Source: Aliamphritea hakodatensis
GTDB taxonomy: Bacteria; Pseudomonadota; Gammaproteobacteria; Pseudomonadales; Balneatricaceae
Assembly: GCF_024347195.1 (NCBI RefSeq)
Contig: NZ_AP025281.1
Coordinates: forward strand, 992,001 to 1,056,000
Length of the DNA: 64,000 nucleotides
Direction: 5' to 3'
Shown: positions 1 to 8,489 of the stretch, piece after piece
How positions within the stretch are numbered: the first letter of the stretch is position 1
How the letters are laid out: each line of letters opens with the position of its first letter
Made by a program: the position numbers and the translations under genes
The notes under the pieces: model-generated
The model's database searches: none
Told to the model about the DNA's origin: nothing
The model's input: only the letters and a program-made list of their open reading frames with translations

Positions 1-1940
1 TGCAGACGGTGATTCTGAACCCGCGGGAAACCGCCGGCATTGCCTTCATGAAGAAACATGGCGGTTTGCATCTGGATATTAATCCCGGTTCAGACAACCT
101 GGTGCTGGGGGCAATCTCCCGGGTCATTATGGAAAACGGCTGGGAAGATTCCGAGTGGATCAGCAAGTGGGTTAACAGCAAGTGGGAGTCTAACTCCGGC
201 TTCGGTCAGGGTACCCGTAATACCCCGTGGCAGTGGCGTACCACCTGGGGCAAATTCCAGACTAATGGTTTTGAAGACTATAAAAAGTGGGTGTATGCCC
301 AGCAGGAATATGACCCGAAATACGCGGCAAAGGTTGCCGGTATTGATGTGGATAAGATCTACAAAGCGGCAGAAATGCTGGCCAAACCGAAGGACGATGG
401 CAGCCGCCGCAAAACGTCCATCGGGATTGAGAAGGGCTTCTACTGGTCGAACAACACTGGTAACACCAATGCCATCAGTTCGCTGGCAACCATTGTCGGT
501 GCCGGTGGCCGTGAAGGCCGGGTCGTCGGTCGCTTTGGTGGGCACCAGCGTGGCGGCGTGAAGGGCGGTAAATTCCCGCGGAACAAGTCGCCGGAGAAAG
601 TGCCGGGCCGGCGTCGCCGGGCGCTGGACACTGACCGCTGGCTGTATTCCGGCCATACCCGGTTTGCCCATGTCATCGGTACAACCTGGATTCAGTCTAT
701 GAGTGGTTCTCAGGGGTTGCAGAAGAAGTTCTGGGAGCTGACCACCGCGAATCCGAATCAGGTCTACAGCTACGATAAGCAGGACATCATCGACACCCTG
801 AAAAAGCGGGTGGATTCCGGCGGCATGGTGGTGGTGAACCAGGATATTTATCTGCGTGATCCGATCGGTGCCAAGTTTGCTGACATCGTGTTCCCGGCCG
901 CGACCTGGGGTGAAGAAAACTTTATGCGCGCCAATGGCGAACGCCGCCTGCGGCTGTATCAGAAGTTTAATGATGCTCCGGGGCAGGCTAAACCGGACTG
1001 GTGGATCATTGCCCAACTGGCCAAGCGGATGGGCTATGACGGTTTCGACTGGCGTAACGCCAACGAAGTGGCGGAAGAGGCTTCCCGTTTCAGCCGTGGC
1101 AGCCGTAAAGACTTCCACATGATTAAGATTGCCGCCCATAAGGAAGGCAAAACCCTGCACGAAAAACTGCGTGAGTTCGGCACCGACGGCATTCAGGGGC
1201 CGGTGATGTATAACTACGAAACCGGTGAGCTGGTCGGGACTAAGCGTCTGCATGACACCGAACTGATGAATAAGCCGGAAGAACTGGCTGCCATGGGCCT
1301 GAAAGACGGCCCGCAGGAGGCCAACGTGTTGGGTAAGAAGTTAACCCACTTCAATTCTCAGACCGGTAAGGTCAACCTGCAGAAACATCCGTGGGGGCTG
1401 TTCAGTGATTTTTATGAATGGCTGACGCCGAAGGATGACGAACTGTGGTTCAGTAATGGCCGTATCAATGAAATCTGGCAGTCCGGCTTTGATGACGTGG
1501 AACGCCGTGCTTACGTGATTCAGCGCTGGCCGGAAAACTGGGTGGAAATCCATCCGGAAGACGCGAAGAAGCGGGGCATTGAATCAGGCGATCAGGTGAT
1601 GATGTATTCCGACCGCGTGGTCGGGGTGAAAGATACCATTCTGGGCGTCCATGCTGATGATTTCCAGTTCTCCGAGCTGATGAAAAACGGCCATGTGGAG
1701 CTGAGCAAAGGGGCGGTGACTGCCGTCGCTATTGTAACGCCGGCGGTGAAGAAAGGCGTGCTCTACGCCAACATGCTGGATATGCGGCAGCCGTCTAACT
1801 CCCTGAGTGCCCGGATCGTCGATAACATCAGTGGTAACTACAACTACAAAATGGGTGTCGCGCGGATTCGTAAGCTGGGTGAATCCCAGTACAAGAAGGA
1901 GTTCCGCAGCTTCTCATTCGCACCGCGCAATATTGTTTGA
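1..1940 (+). CDS. Molybdopterin oxidoreductase large subunit, AioA/IdrA group (5' end missing)
   Basis: This is the C-terminal 646 or so residues of a DMSO-reductase-family catalytic subunit. The frame is open to the left edge, so the Fe-S and first molybdopterin-binding regions lie outside. The sequence resembles arsenite oxidase large subunits: RFGGHQRGG near bases 530-555 matches the AioA stretch holding the substrate-site Arg and His, NGERRLRLYQKF and FSNGRINEIWQ match AioA blocks, and the C-terminal MGVARIRKLGE matches the family ending. AioA oxidises arsenite to arsenate in the periplasm with a Rieske partner (AioB). Iodate reductase IdrA is a close relative often annotated as AioA. A terminator follows at once, so this is the last gene of its operon, which fits aioB-aioA order better than idrABP1P2. 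The family is secure; the substrate is not. Confidence 0.8.
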   Translation, partial: QTVILNPRETAGIAFMKKHGGLHLDINPGSDNLVLGAISRVIMENGWEDSEWISKWVNSKWESNSGFGQGTRNTPWQWRTTWGKFQTNGFEDYKKWVYAQQEYDPKYAAKVAGIDVDKIYKAAEMLAKPKDDGSRRKTSIGIEKGFYWSNNTGNTNAISSLATIVGAGGREGRVVGRFGGHQRGGVKGGKFPRNKSPEKVPGRRRRALDTDRWLYSGHTRFAHVIGTTWIQSMSGSQGLQKKFWELTTANPNQVYSYDKQDIIDTLKKRVDSGGMVVVNQDIYLRDPIGAKFADIVFPAATWGEENFMRANGERRLRLYQKFNDAPGQAKPDWWIIAQLAKRMGYDGFDWRNANEVAEEASRFSRGSRKDFHMIKIAAHKEGKTLHEKLREFGTDGIQGPVMYNYETGELVGTKRLHDTELMNKPEELAAMGLKDGPQEANVLGKKLTHFNSQTGKVNLQKHPWGLFSDFYEWLTPKDDELWFSNGRINEIWQSGFDDVERRAYVIQRWPENWVEIHPEDAKKRGIESGDQVMMYSDRVVGVKDTILGVHADDFQFSELMKNGHVELSKGAVTAVAIVTPAVKKGVLYANMLDMRQPSNSLSARIVDNISGNYNYKMGVARIRKLGESQYKKEFRSFSFAPRNIV

Positions 1941-2005
1941 TCAATATTGTCTGATCTAAGTTTGGTGGGCTGCTATTACCGACTGGACAGGTAATGGCAG
2001 CAAGC

Positions 2006-2056
2006 AAATGCCCCCTGACGCTGGCTTACCTGTGCGGCTTAAGGGGGCATTTTTTT
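2006..2056 (+). terminator. Rho-independent terminator after the molybdoenzyme gene
   Basis: A perfect 10-bp stem, AAATGCCCCC (2006-2015) with GGGGGCATTT (2043-2052), is followed by a T run. It closes the transcription unit of the upstream large-subunit gene. Confidence 0.75.
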
Positions 2057-2065
2057 ATCTGACGT

Positions 2066-2617
2066 TTACTCACCGGATGTCAGGGCTTTTCTTATCTCTG
2101 TTGCCAGCCACTGCGCATCTTCCACCCGGTGTCCCCAGTCCTGAAACTGGTAATGCCATCCCATCTGTTCACAGAATGCCTGCTGATAGTCTGCCGGAAT
2201 GCTTTCGTCCCGCCGGCCAATAACGATGCCTGCCGGCCTGACGGCTGAATTCAGCGGAGTAAACGCATTCAGCATCGCCGGTGTGAAATGAATAACGCCG
2301 CCGTTGGCGTAATCTTCTGCCGGTTGCTGCAGGTATTTACTCAGGCTGAGGGCCGGTTCAAAACAGGCATTGACTGCCAGGCAGGGTATGCCGGTGAGTT
2401 CTGCCAGTTTCAGCGCGTAATATCCGCCCATCGAAGTGCCGGCCAGCAGGGCCGGTTGCTGTTTGGTGATCAGCTGCGTCAGCAGCGCAATACTGGCCGT
2501 GTAATCCTGTGGCGCATAGTCCGGGGCGGTAATATTCAGCCCGGCATTTCGCAGGGCGAGGGCAGTCGAGGCCTGGCCGCCGGAGCCCAGACCGTGCAGA
2601 TAGAAAACCTTGTTCAT
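2066..2617 (-). CDS. YqiA/YcfP-type alpha/beta-fold esterase
   Basis: This is a 183-residue single-domain alpha/beta hydrolase. The N-terminus begins with a strand and the oxyanion-type motif YLHGLGS. The nucleophile elbow is GTSMGG (Ser in G-x-S-x-G), and the C-terminal GHRVED supplies the likely catalytic His. Length and motifs match the YqiA/UPF0227 family, small cytoplasmic esterases with no well-defined physiological substrate. The start is the ATG at 2617; a TTG two codons upstream (2623) is also open but less likely. The gene is transcribed alone, toward the terminator of the molybdoenzyme gene. Confidence 0.8.
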   Translation of the reverse strand: MNKVFYLHGLGSGGQASTALALRNAGLNITAPDYAPQDYTASIALLTQLITKQQPALLAGTSMGGYYALKLAELTGIPCLAVNACFEPALSLSKYLQQPAEDYANGGVIHFTPAMLNAFTPLNSAVRPAGIVIGRRDESIPADYQQAFCEQMGWHYQFQDWGHRVEDAQWLATEIRKALTSGE

Positions 2618-2623
2618 TGTCAA

Positions 2624-2990
2624 AACTCAGGCCGGAGAAAAGCTGTATTGTAAATGAACAGCTCAACATTTTGATGATTAATCCGCGGCTTAGGTGTTGT
2701 TTACTCCGGTTGGTTTGTTATGGTTTAAAGCAATCGGCGGCCATTGCCGGTGTAAAGAGATATCTGACTTCACCGGAGGTAGCTGGTAATACAGTCACAG
2801 AGAAGCAAAAGCGGCGTGGTATAAGCAGGACCTGAAAGAAATTGCTTCCACAGGGCAAATGTTCAGGTTTGCTTACTGAAGTACACGCTTTTGGTTTTGG
2901 CAGAACCGGCTTTACCTGGCCGGTTTTTGAATTCCCTGTGTAACGGACGACATATTCAGGGCTTGGTAAAACGTAATAAGGCTTCGATGC
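2624..2990. other. Intergenic region with terminator-like hairpin
   Basis: No convincing gene is present in these 367 bases. A hairpin AACCGGC (2904-2910) / GCCGGTT (2919-2925) followed by a T run looks like an intrinsic terminator on the plus strand, although no plus-strand gene precedes it. Upstream of it a frame without a start codon (about 2797-2880, stop TGA) encodes AAWYKQDLKEIASTGQMFR. This could be a gene remnant or a small RNA locus. Confidence 0.4.
2904..2930 (+). terminator. Orphan terminator-like hairpin
   Basis: A 7-bp GC-rich stem (AACCGGC/GCCGGTT) with an 8-base loop precedes TTTTT. It lies 60 bases upstream of the diguanylate cyclase/phosphodiesterase gene and ends no recognised plus-strand gene. 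Confidence 0.45.
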
Positions 2991-5174
2991 ATGTCACGTT
3001 CGTTATATTGGAAAATTACTTCGCCGGTGCTGCTGATTGCACTGGTGGGCACACTGACAGTCTCTCTGGCAACACCGTATTTGCTGGAGTGGTTTGTTAC
3101 TAAGACTGCTGTTGATAACGCGCAGCAACAGGCTGCTACCTTCCGTAATATCCGCAACTACTATTCTGAACAGGTCGTTTCCAAAGTCACAGGTTCCGGG
3201 CAATTCAGTGTCATGGCCGACCATCAGACCTCTGCTGCAGGGGTGCCGGTACCGGCAACCTTCCTGATAGAAATGGTTGATTATGATCAGCCTCAGGAAT
3301 TGGTGATGACTGATCTCATCAGTCCTTACCCTTTCAAAAACCGCATTGAACGGAAGATGGATGAGTATCAGAAACGGGCCTGGAAAGCGGTGCAGGCGAA
3401 TCCTGATGAGTTTTATGTCGAGCTACTCGAGCAGGATGGCAAGATGATGGTGCGGGCAGCCCAGGCAGATACCCTGAATGCGCCAGCCTGTGTTGCCTGC
3501 CATAACAATCATCCGACCTCAATCAAGCGGGACTGGAAATTGGGTGATGTGCGCGGTTTGCTGGAAGTCAGTACCGTGGTGGATGGCTGGCTGGAACGGG
3601 GCGTCTGGATCAGCCGTACATTATCCGGGGTAACCTTACTGGCGTTTGCCCTGGTGATGCTGGTGAATTTCCGGGTAGCGCGGCAGGTGTCTGAACCCCT
3701 TAACCGGATTTCCGGTTCCCTGCGTAGCCTGTCCCGGGGAGAAGACCGGGGGCTTGCCCCGGAGGACTATCAATACCGGGAGGTTGAGTCACTGGCAGAT
3801 GCTTTTAACGGTTTCAGTGACAAAGAGCGGGAACGTAAACAACTGGCCACTAAAGTAGAAAAACTGGCCTATACCGACCCGCTGACCGGGCTGGCCAACC
3901 GGACCGGCTTCCAGCAGGAGCTGGATAAAAGAATGGGCGACAGTGATGCGCGCAAAGTGCTGGTGCGTATCTGGCTGGTGGATGTGGATCATTTCCGTGA
4001 TATTAACGATACCCTGGGCTATGAAGTGGGCGATAAGGTGCTGTCTATGCTGGCCGCAACACTGCAGGCTGCTTTGCCAGCGGATACTTTGCTGGCCCGG
4101 CTGGGGGAGGATGAGTTCGGTGTTTTGCTGGATGAGGCGGTGGATACCGCCGACTGGGCCGGCCTTGAACAGATGGCTGAGCAAGTGCAGCGGGCGGTGG
4201 CCGAGCAGATATCCGTGGCCGGACGGACGCTGCAGCTCAGTGCCAGTGTTGGGGCTGCTTGCTCATCCCATGAGGCGGCGAATGGTCAGGAACTGATTTT
4301 ACAGGCCAATATCGCCCTGCATCAGGCGAAAACATCCGGGCGTAACCGGGCAGTGATCCATTCTCCGGAGCTCAGCGAGGCGGTCACTCAGCGGGTGGAG
4401 CTGGTGCACGATATGCACACCGGTCTGGATCTGGGAGAATTTGTGCCTTTTTATCAGCCACAGTTTGATTTGCAGACGGGGGCTTTGATTGGCGCTGAAG
4501 CCCTGATGCGCTGGCGGCGTAAAGACGGTTCACTTATGCCACCGGGGATGTTTATTCCGGTGGCGGAGCAGTCCAGCCTGATCGTACCGATGGGGGCACA
4601 GATTTTAGAGAATGCCTGCCGGGACTGTCAGGCATGGCAGGCACAGGGGCTGGCAGGTATCCGGGTGGCTGTTAACGTATCCAGCGTCCAGTTTGCCGAT
4701 GATGATCTGGCCGTACTGACCGGAGACGTGCTGGGCCGTACCGGTCTGCAGCCCGCATTGCTTGAACTGGAAGTGACGGAAAGCGGCCTGCTGGCAGAAG
4801 TGGATGAAGTAATTGCTTCACTGCAGAAACTTCATGAGCTGGGCATTGAGCTGGCACTGGATGATTTCGGCACCGGATATTCTTCACTGAGCTATCTGAA
4901 AACCCTGCCGGTGGACCGTCTGAAGATCGACCGGGAGTTCGTCCGGGATTTACTGAACAGCTCGGATGATCAGGCGATTCTGAAAATGATCGTTGAGCTG
5001 GGGCAGCAGCTGAATCTGAAGATTCTGGCTGAGGGCGTGGAGGAAGCTGAACAGTTAGCGCTGCTGAAAGCCAGTGGCTGTCAGGAGGTGCAGGGATTCT
5101 ACTATGCCAAACCCTTGCCGCTGGATGAGTTTATTGAGTTCGCCAGACACTACCGGGTTGAAGCAACCGCGTAA
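2991..5174 (+). CDS. Membrane GGDEF-EAL protein with heme-binding DUF3365 sensor domain
   Basis: This 727-residue cyclic-di-GMP protein has a membrane segment (about 8-38), a periplasmic Tll0287-like/DUF3365 domain with a c-type heme motif CVACH (about residue 168), a second membrane segment (about 207-227), a HAMP linker, GGDEF (about 295-455) and EAL (about 478-725). The GGDEF signature is GEDEF and no RxxD inhibitory site precedes it, so cyclase activity is doubtful. The EAL half keeps GAEALMRW, the DDFGTGYSS loop, the LKID lysine and AEGVEE, so it is probably an active phosphodiesterase. The heme domain suggests redox or gas sensing (inference). The start is the ATG at 2991, with AATAAGG upstream. 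A terminator follows. Confidence 0.85.
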   Translation: MSRSLYWKITSPVLLIALVGTLTVSLATPYLLEWFVTKTAVDNAQQQAATFRNIRNYYSEQVVSKVTGSGQFSVMADHQTSAAGVPVPATFLIEMVDYDQPQELVMTDLISPYPFKNRIERKMDEYQKRAWKAVQANPDEFYVELLEQDGKMMVRAAQADTLNAPACVACHNNHPTSIKRDWKLGDVRGLLEVSTVVDGWLERGVWISRTLSGVTLLAFALVMLVNFRVARQVSEPLNRISGSLRSLSRGEDRGLAPEDYQYREVESLADAFNGFSDKERERKQLATKVEKLAYTDPLTGLANRTGFQQELDKRMGDSDARKVLVRIWLVDVDHFRDINDTLGYEVGDKVLSMLAATLQAALPADTLLARLGEDEFGVLLDEAVDTADWAGLEQMAEQVQRAVAEQISVAGRTLQLSASVGAACSSHEAANGQELILQANIALHQAKTSGRNRAVIHSPELSEAVTQRVELVHDMHTGLDLGEFVPFYQPQFDLQTGALIGAEALMRWRRKDGSLMPPGMFIPVAEQSSLIVPMGAQILENACRDCQAWQAQGLAGIRVAVNVSSVQFADDDLAVLTGDVLGRTGLQPALLELEVTESGLLAEVDEVIASLQKLHELGIELALDDFGTGYSSLSYLKTLPVDRLKIDREFVRDLLNSSDDQAILKMIVELGQQLNLKILAEGVEEAEQLALLKASGCQEVQGFYYAKPLPLDEFIEFARHYRVEATA

Positions 5175-5182
5175 GCCTGAAT

Positions 5183-5210
5183 AAAAAAACCGCCTACCGG
5201 CGGTTTTTTT
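5183..5210 (+). terminator. Rho-independent terminator after the GGDEF-EAL gene
   Basis: An A-run, the stem ACCGCC/GGCGGT with loop TACC and a seven-T run form a classic, potentially bidirectional intrinsic terminator. Confidence 0.85.
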
Positions 5211-5308
5211 GTCTGTGTATCTGAAAATAATCACATGTCTTATGTGGTACATAGCGGATATTTGCCTGACAATGGATTCCGGTGTCTTAAAAACACAGGG
5301 GTTTCACC

Positions 5309-6214
5309 GTGATTATTCGTCCGCAGCCTAAGTCCTGGGAATTATTATTCATTCATCAGGGATCGATCATCGGCAATGTAATCGGCAAGATTGTTTTCTT
5401 CACCGGTTTTGCTATCTGTTTGCAGCTTATTCACCATTTTATACAGCCGTTACCGGATGTTTCGATTACGGCGATGGGGGTGTTCGGCATTGCGCTGTCG
5501 CTGTTTCTCGGTTTCCGTAATAACGCAGCCTATGATCGCTGGTGGGAAGCCCGCCAGCTGTGGGGACAGATTATTGCCGACAGCCGGGCCGCCGGCATTG
5601 AAGTGAATACTTACCTGTCGCAGGCACAGGCGCGGCGTTACTGGATGGGCTATCTGCAAATGTTTCTGTATTTCCATCGCCAGCAGCTGCGCGGTGAGGC
5701 GCTGGATTCCCATCCGCAGGGCTGGTGCGATCCCCAGGCCTGCCAGCGAATGCTGGAGGCCGTAAACCCGGCGGCGGCAGCGCTGCAGCAGGCCGGTGAG
5801 TACCTTAACCGGTTGCACACCGCCGGTGAACTGGACGACTTCGGGCGGCTGACGCTGGCCCGGCGTTTAGCGGCGTTTGCCTATGCTCAGGCGGGAAATG
5901 AACGCATCGCATCCACCCCGCTACCTTTTGTGTATTCACTGCTGGTGCGCCGCACCACATATCTCTACTGTCTGTTGCTGCCCTTCGCCCTGACCGGCGA
6001 AGTGGGATGGTTTTCACCGCTGATTGCCGCGGTGGTGGCCTATGTGTTTTTTGGTTTGCAGGCGGTCACCAATGAGCTGGAACATCCTTTTGCGGATGTT
6101 AAAAATGCATTGCCGCTCTGTGCCATTACCCGAACCGCTGAGAACGCCATTCTGGAAGCGCTGGGCGAGCCTGCCAGACCTGCCATTGAAGCCCGGGACT
6201 TTGTGCTGAGTTAG
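5309..6214 (+). CDS. Bestrophin-family ion channel protein (YneE-like)
   Basis: This 301-residue membrane protein belongs to the bestrophin/UPF0187 family. The hallmark stretch FRNNAAYDRWWEARQLWG follows the second hydrophobic segment, and a further hydrophobic pair lies near residues 210-250 (TYLYCLLLPFALTG onward). It ends with the conserved NELEHPF segment of bacterial bestrophins. Bacterial homologues form pentameric channels in the inner membrane; the ion cannot be read from the sequence. The start is GTG at 5309, preceded by AGGGG. It appears to be a single-gene unit between a terminator and the DUF945 gene. Confidence 0.85.
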   Translation: MIIRPQPKSWELLFIHQGSIIGNVIGKIVFFTGFAICLQLIHHFIQPLPDVSITAMGVFGIALSLFLGFRNNAAYDRWWEARQLWGQIIADSRAAGIEVNTYLSQAQARRYWMGYLQMFLYFHRQQLRGEALDSHPQGWCDPQACQRMLEAVNPAAAALQQAGEYLNRLHTAGELDDFGRLTLARRLAAFAYAQAGNERIASTPLPFVYSLLVRRTTYLYCLLLPFALTGEVGWFSPLIAAVVAYVFFGLQAVTNELEHPFADVKNALPLCAITRTAENAILEALGEPARPAIEARDFVLS

Positions 6215-6368
6215 AGAATACATGCGCTAAAGTAGTGCTGGGTGGCTAACCGTTTTACAATGTGCCGGCCTGTGTAGGACAACAGACAGGTACAGGATGA
6301 TAATGTTAAGTCATATGGTTGAGCCTAAGAGGTAATCAGCCCATATCAATGATGATCAGGGATATTAA

Positions 6369-7679
6369 ATGAACAAGGTACTTGTTGCAGGTTTGGTGGT
6401 TGCCGTTGGCGCTGCGGGATATGTGGGTGGCGTAGCGGTCACGGCCGGAAAAGTGAATGAAGCCTTCGCTGCACAGATGGACCGGCTGAACCTTGCCTAT
6501 GCCGGACAGGCTGAAGTTGGTTATAAAGGTACTGCCGGCATGTTTTCTTCTGATTATCAGGTCAGTGTGAAAATTCTGGGTCTGCCGGAAGATCTTGTTG
6601 CTGACGTCGGTAGCTCAGAACTGTTTCTGGATGTGAACTTTAAGCACGGTTTTCTCAACAGCACCAGCACTTCAAAATTGGCGGATACACAGCTGCGGAC
6701 CGACCTGAAAGAGATTCAGGCGAATAGCGCAGAAGAGTTTTTAACGGCTGAAACCCGCTACAGCTACGACATGGGTACCGAACAGGTTCTGGTTGACGGT
6801 GATTTCCAGCTGGCAGCGCTGGCGTATGCCGAAGCTGGCGAAAGTTTCAGCCTGGCGGCATCTGCCGGTACATACAGGCTGGCGGGTGAGACGTTTGATA
6901 TCAGCATGGACGTTGGTGCACTGAAGCTGGATACAAGTGAAGGCAACATGGCCGTCAGCGGTGTCAGCCTGACTGAATCCGGCACTCTGTACGCGGCTGA
7001 CCCGATGATGACGACCGCATTTGATTTACTGATATCAGCGGATACCTTTAGCTTTCAGGATGCTGAGCAGAGTGTGGAGATCAAAGGGTTTAACGTAACC
7101 GCGGATCAGAAAACCGAAGGCGACCGTACCCTGATCGGTGTCGGCTACGGTGCCAGTGAAGTTCAGGTTCAGGGCCAGGATATCGCAGAGCAGGTAAGCT
7201 TCACGCCGAACATGCATATGGTGTTTGATGTCGACTTTGACGCCTTCTATAGCCTGGCGAAGCAGGTTGGCGATTTACAGCGCACCGATCCGGCACAGCT
7301 GGAAGATCCGTTTGTGATGATGGGCATGCTGGGCGGTCTGACCGGAAAAGGTCTGGGGCTGGAAATTGATGATCTGTCCATTGGCCTGCAGGGCAGCAAG
7401 GTCAGTGCCACTGCCGATCTGGACATGCAACCTTTCACGATGGAAGAAGCCATGATGCAGCAGCAGGCGTTGCTGCAAAAAGTGGATCTGGATGCCCAGT
7501 TGGTGATTCCGTCTGAATTACTGGATGCAATTTCAGCGCTTGATCCTGAGTTTGATCCGTCCATGCTGGATTTTGCTGTGATACAGGGCATGCTGGTACA
7601 GGATGAACAGGGGTACCGTGGTGAACTGACCGTTAAGGACGGCCAGGTGATACTCAACGGTACACCGCTGCCACTGTAA
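6369..7679 (+). CDS. DUF945 (YdgA-like) family protein
   Basis: This 436-residue protein starts with a signal-anchor segment (about residues 4-22, small and hydrophobic) and continues as a long, regular, Ala/Asp/Gly-rich beta-type sequence, the pattern of the DUF945/YdgA family. Length and the N-terminal MNKVLVAGLVVAVGAAGY fit the family. The role is poorly known; it is probably periplasmic and membrane-attached. It has its own 154-base upstream region and is followed by a perfect hairpin, so it is probably monocistronic. Confidence 0.7.
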   Translation: MNKVLVAGLVVAVGAAGYVGGVAVTAGKVNEAFAAQMDRLNLAYAGQAEVGYKGTAGMFSSDYQVSVKILGLPEDLVADVGSSELFLDVNFKHGFLNSTSTSKLADTQLRTDLKEIQANSAEEFLTAETRYSYDMGTEQVLVDGDFQLAALAYAEAGESFSLAASAGTYRLAGETFDISMDVGALKLDTSEGNMAVSGVSLTESGTLYAADPMMTTAFDLLISADTFSFQDAEQSVEIKGFNVTADQKTEGDRTLIGVGYGASEVQVQGQDIAEQVSFTPNMHMVFDVDFDAFYSLAKQVGDLQRTDPAQLEDPFVMMGMLGGLTGKGLGLEIDDLSIGLQGSKVSATADLDMQPFTMEEAMMQQQALLQKVDLDAQLVIPSELLDAISALDPEFDPSMLDFAVIQGMLVQDEQGYRGELTVKDGQVILNGTPLPL

Positions 7680-7690
7680 GTTTTCCCTTT

Positions 7691-7714
7691 GCAGGTGCGA
7701 AGTGTCGCACCTGC
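7691..7714. terminator. Perfect 10-bp hairpin after the DUF945 gene
   Basis: GCAGGTGCGA and TCGCACCTGC are separated by four bases. No T run follows on either strand, so it may stop transcription weakly or protect the 3' end of the mRNA. Confidence 0.4.
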
Positions 7715-7794
7715 AGTTATACAGCCTTCCTCTCTTGCGGTATTATGTCTGCCGCTTTTCCGATAGTTACCGGTGAATCGCCGGATATCGCTGC

Positions 7795-7832
7795 AAAGCC
7801 TTTACCAGAGGCCCCTGTAAGGCCTTTGTTTT
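7795..7832 (+). terminator. Imperfect terminator-like hairpin upstream of trpG
   Basis: AAAGCCTTTAC (7795-7805) pairs imperfectly (two mismatches) with GTAAGGCCTTT (7817-7827), followed by GTTTTTATTT. It sits about 30 bases before the trpG start and might be a leader terminator. No tryptophan-rich leader peptide is seen, so classical trp attenuation is not supported. Confidence 0.3.
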
Positions 7833-7860
7833 TATTTGAATAAGTTGGCTTACCAAACCT

Positions 7861-8469
7861 ATGTTACTGCTGATCGATAACTACGATTCCTTTACGCATA
7901 ATGTTGCACAGTATTTCGGTGAACTGGGAGCAGATGTCCAGGTGCACCGCAATGATGAAATCAGCATTGCAGAGATTGAAGCACTGCAGCCTGAGCAACT
8001 GGTTATCTCTCCGGGTCCCTGTACGCCGAATGAGGCCGGTGTGTCTGTTGAGGCAATGGATTATTTTGCCGGCAAGTTGCCGGTATTCGGAATTTGCCTG
8101 GGTATGCAGAGCATGGGGCAGGCGTTTGGCGGTAACGTGGTACGTGCCCGTCAGGTGATGCACGGCAAAGTGTCAAAGGTTTATCATAACAATACCGGTG
8201 TATTTGAAGGGCTGGCGAATCCTGTCAGTGTGACCCGGTATCACTCACTGGTGGTGGAGAAAGACTCCCTGCCTGAGTGCCTGGAAATGACCGCCTGGAC
8301 CCAGCAGGAAGACGGCAGTGTGGACGAGATTATGGGGCTGCGGCACCGCACACTGGATATTGAAGGGGTGCAGTTTCACCCGGAGTCTGTTCTCACCGAA
8401 CAGGGTCATGATTTAATGGCAAACTTTCTTAAGCGTCGTGGCCCGGCCACGGCAGCTGCAGAACAATAA
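7861..8469 (+). CDS. trpG: Anthranilate synthase component II (glutamine amidotransferase)
   Basis: This 202-residue class I amidotransferase subunit supplies ammonia to TrpE for anthranilate synthesis in the tryptophan pathway. The nucleophile Cys is in FGICLGMQ, and the His/Glu of the triad are in GVQFHPES. The oxyanion-loop block LVISPGPCTPNEAG is intact. It is followed 20 bases later by trpD, and trpD overlaps trpC, giving the trpGDC arrangement of pseudomonads. trpE is not in the window, so this protein must pair with a distant TrpE and may also serve as PabA for folate synthesis (inference). Confidence 0.93.
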   Translation: MLLLIDNYDSFTHNVAQYFGELGADVQVHRNDEISIAEIEALQPEQLVISPGPCTPNEAGVSVEAMDYFAGKLPVFGICLGMQSMGQAFGGNVVRARQVMHGKVSKVYHNNTGVFEGLANPVSVTRYHSLVVEKDSLPECLEMTAWTQQEDGSVDEIMGLRHRTLDIEGVQFHPESVLTEQGHDLMANFLKRRGPATAAAEQ

Positions 8470-8489
8470 TTTAGACGAAGGAAGCCGAC

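Noticed and set aside
90..1253. 387-codon open frame on the minus strand across the molybdoenzyme gene
   Set aside because: Antisense to a well-supported coding region, with no recognisable protein pattern; GC-rich codon bias produces such frames.
7745..7843. 32-residue open frame before trpG as a trp leader peptide
   Set aside because: It has no tryptophan codons and a poor ribosome-binding site, so it does not fit attenuation.
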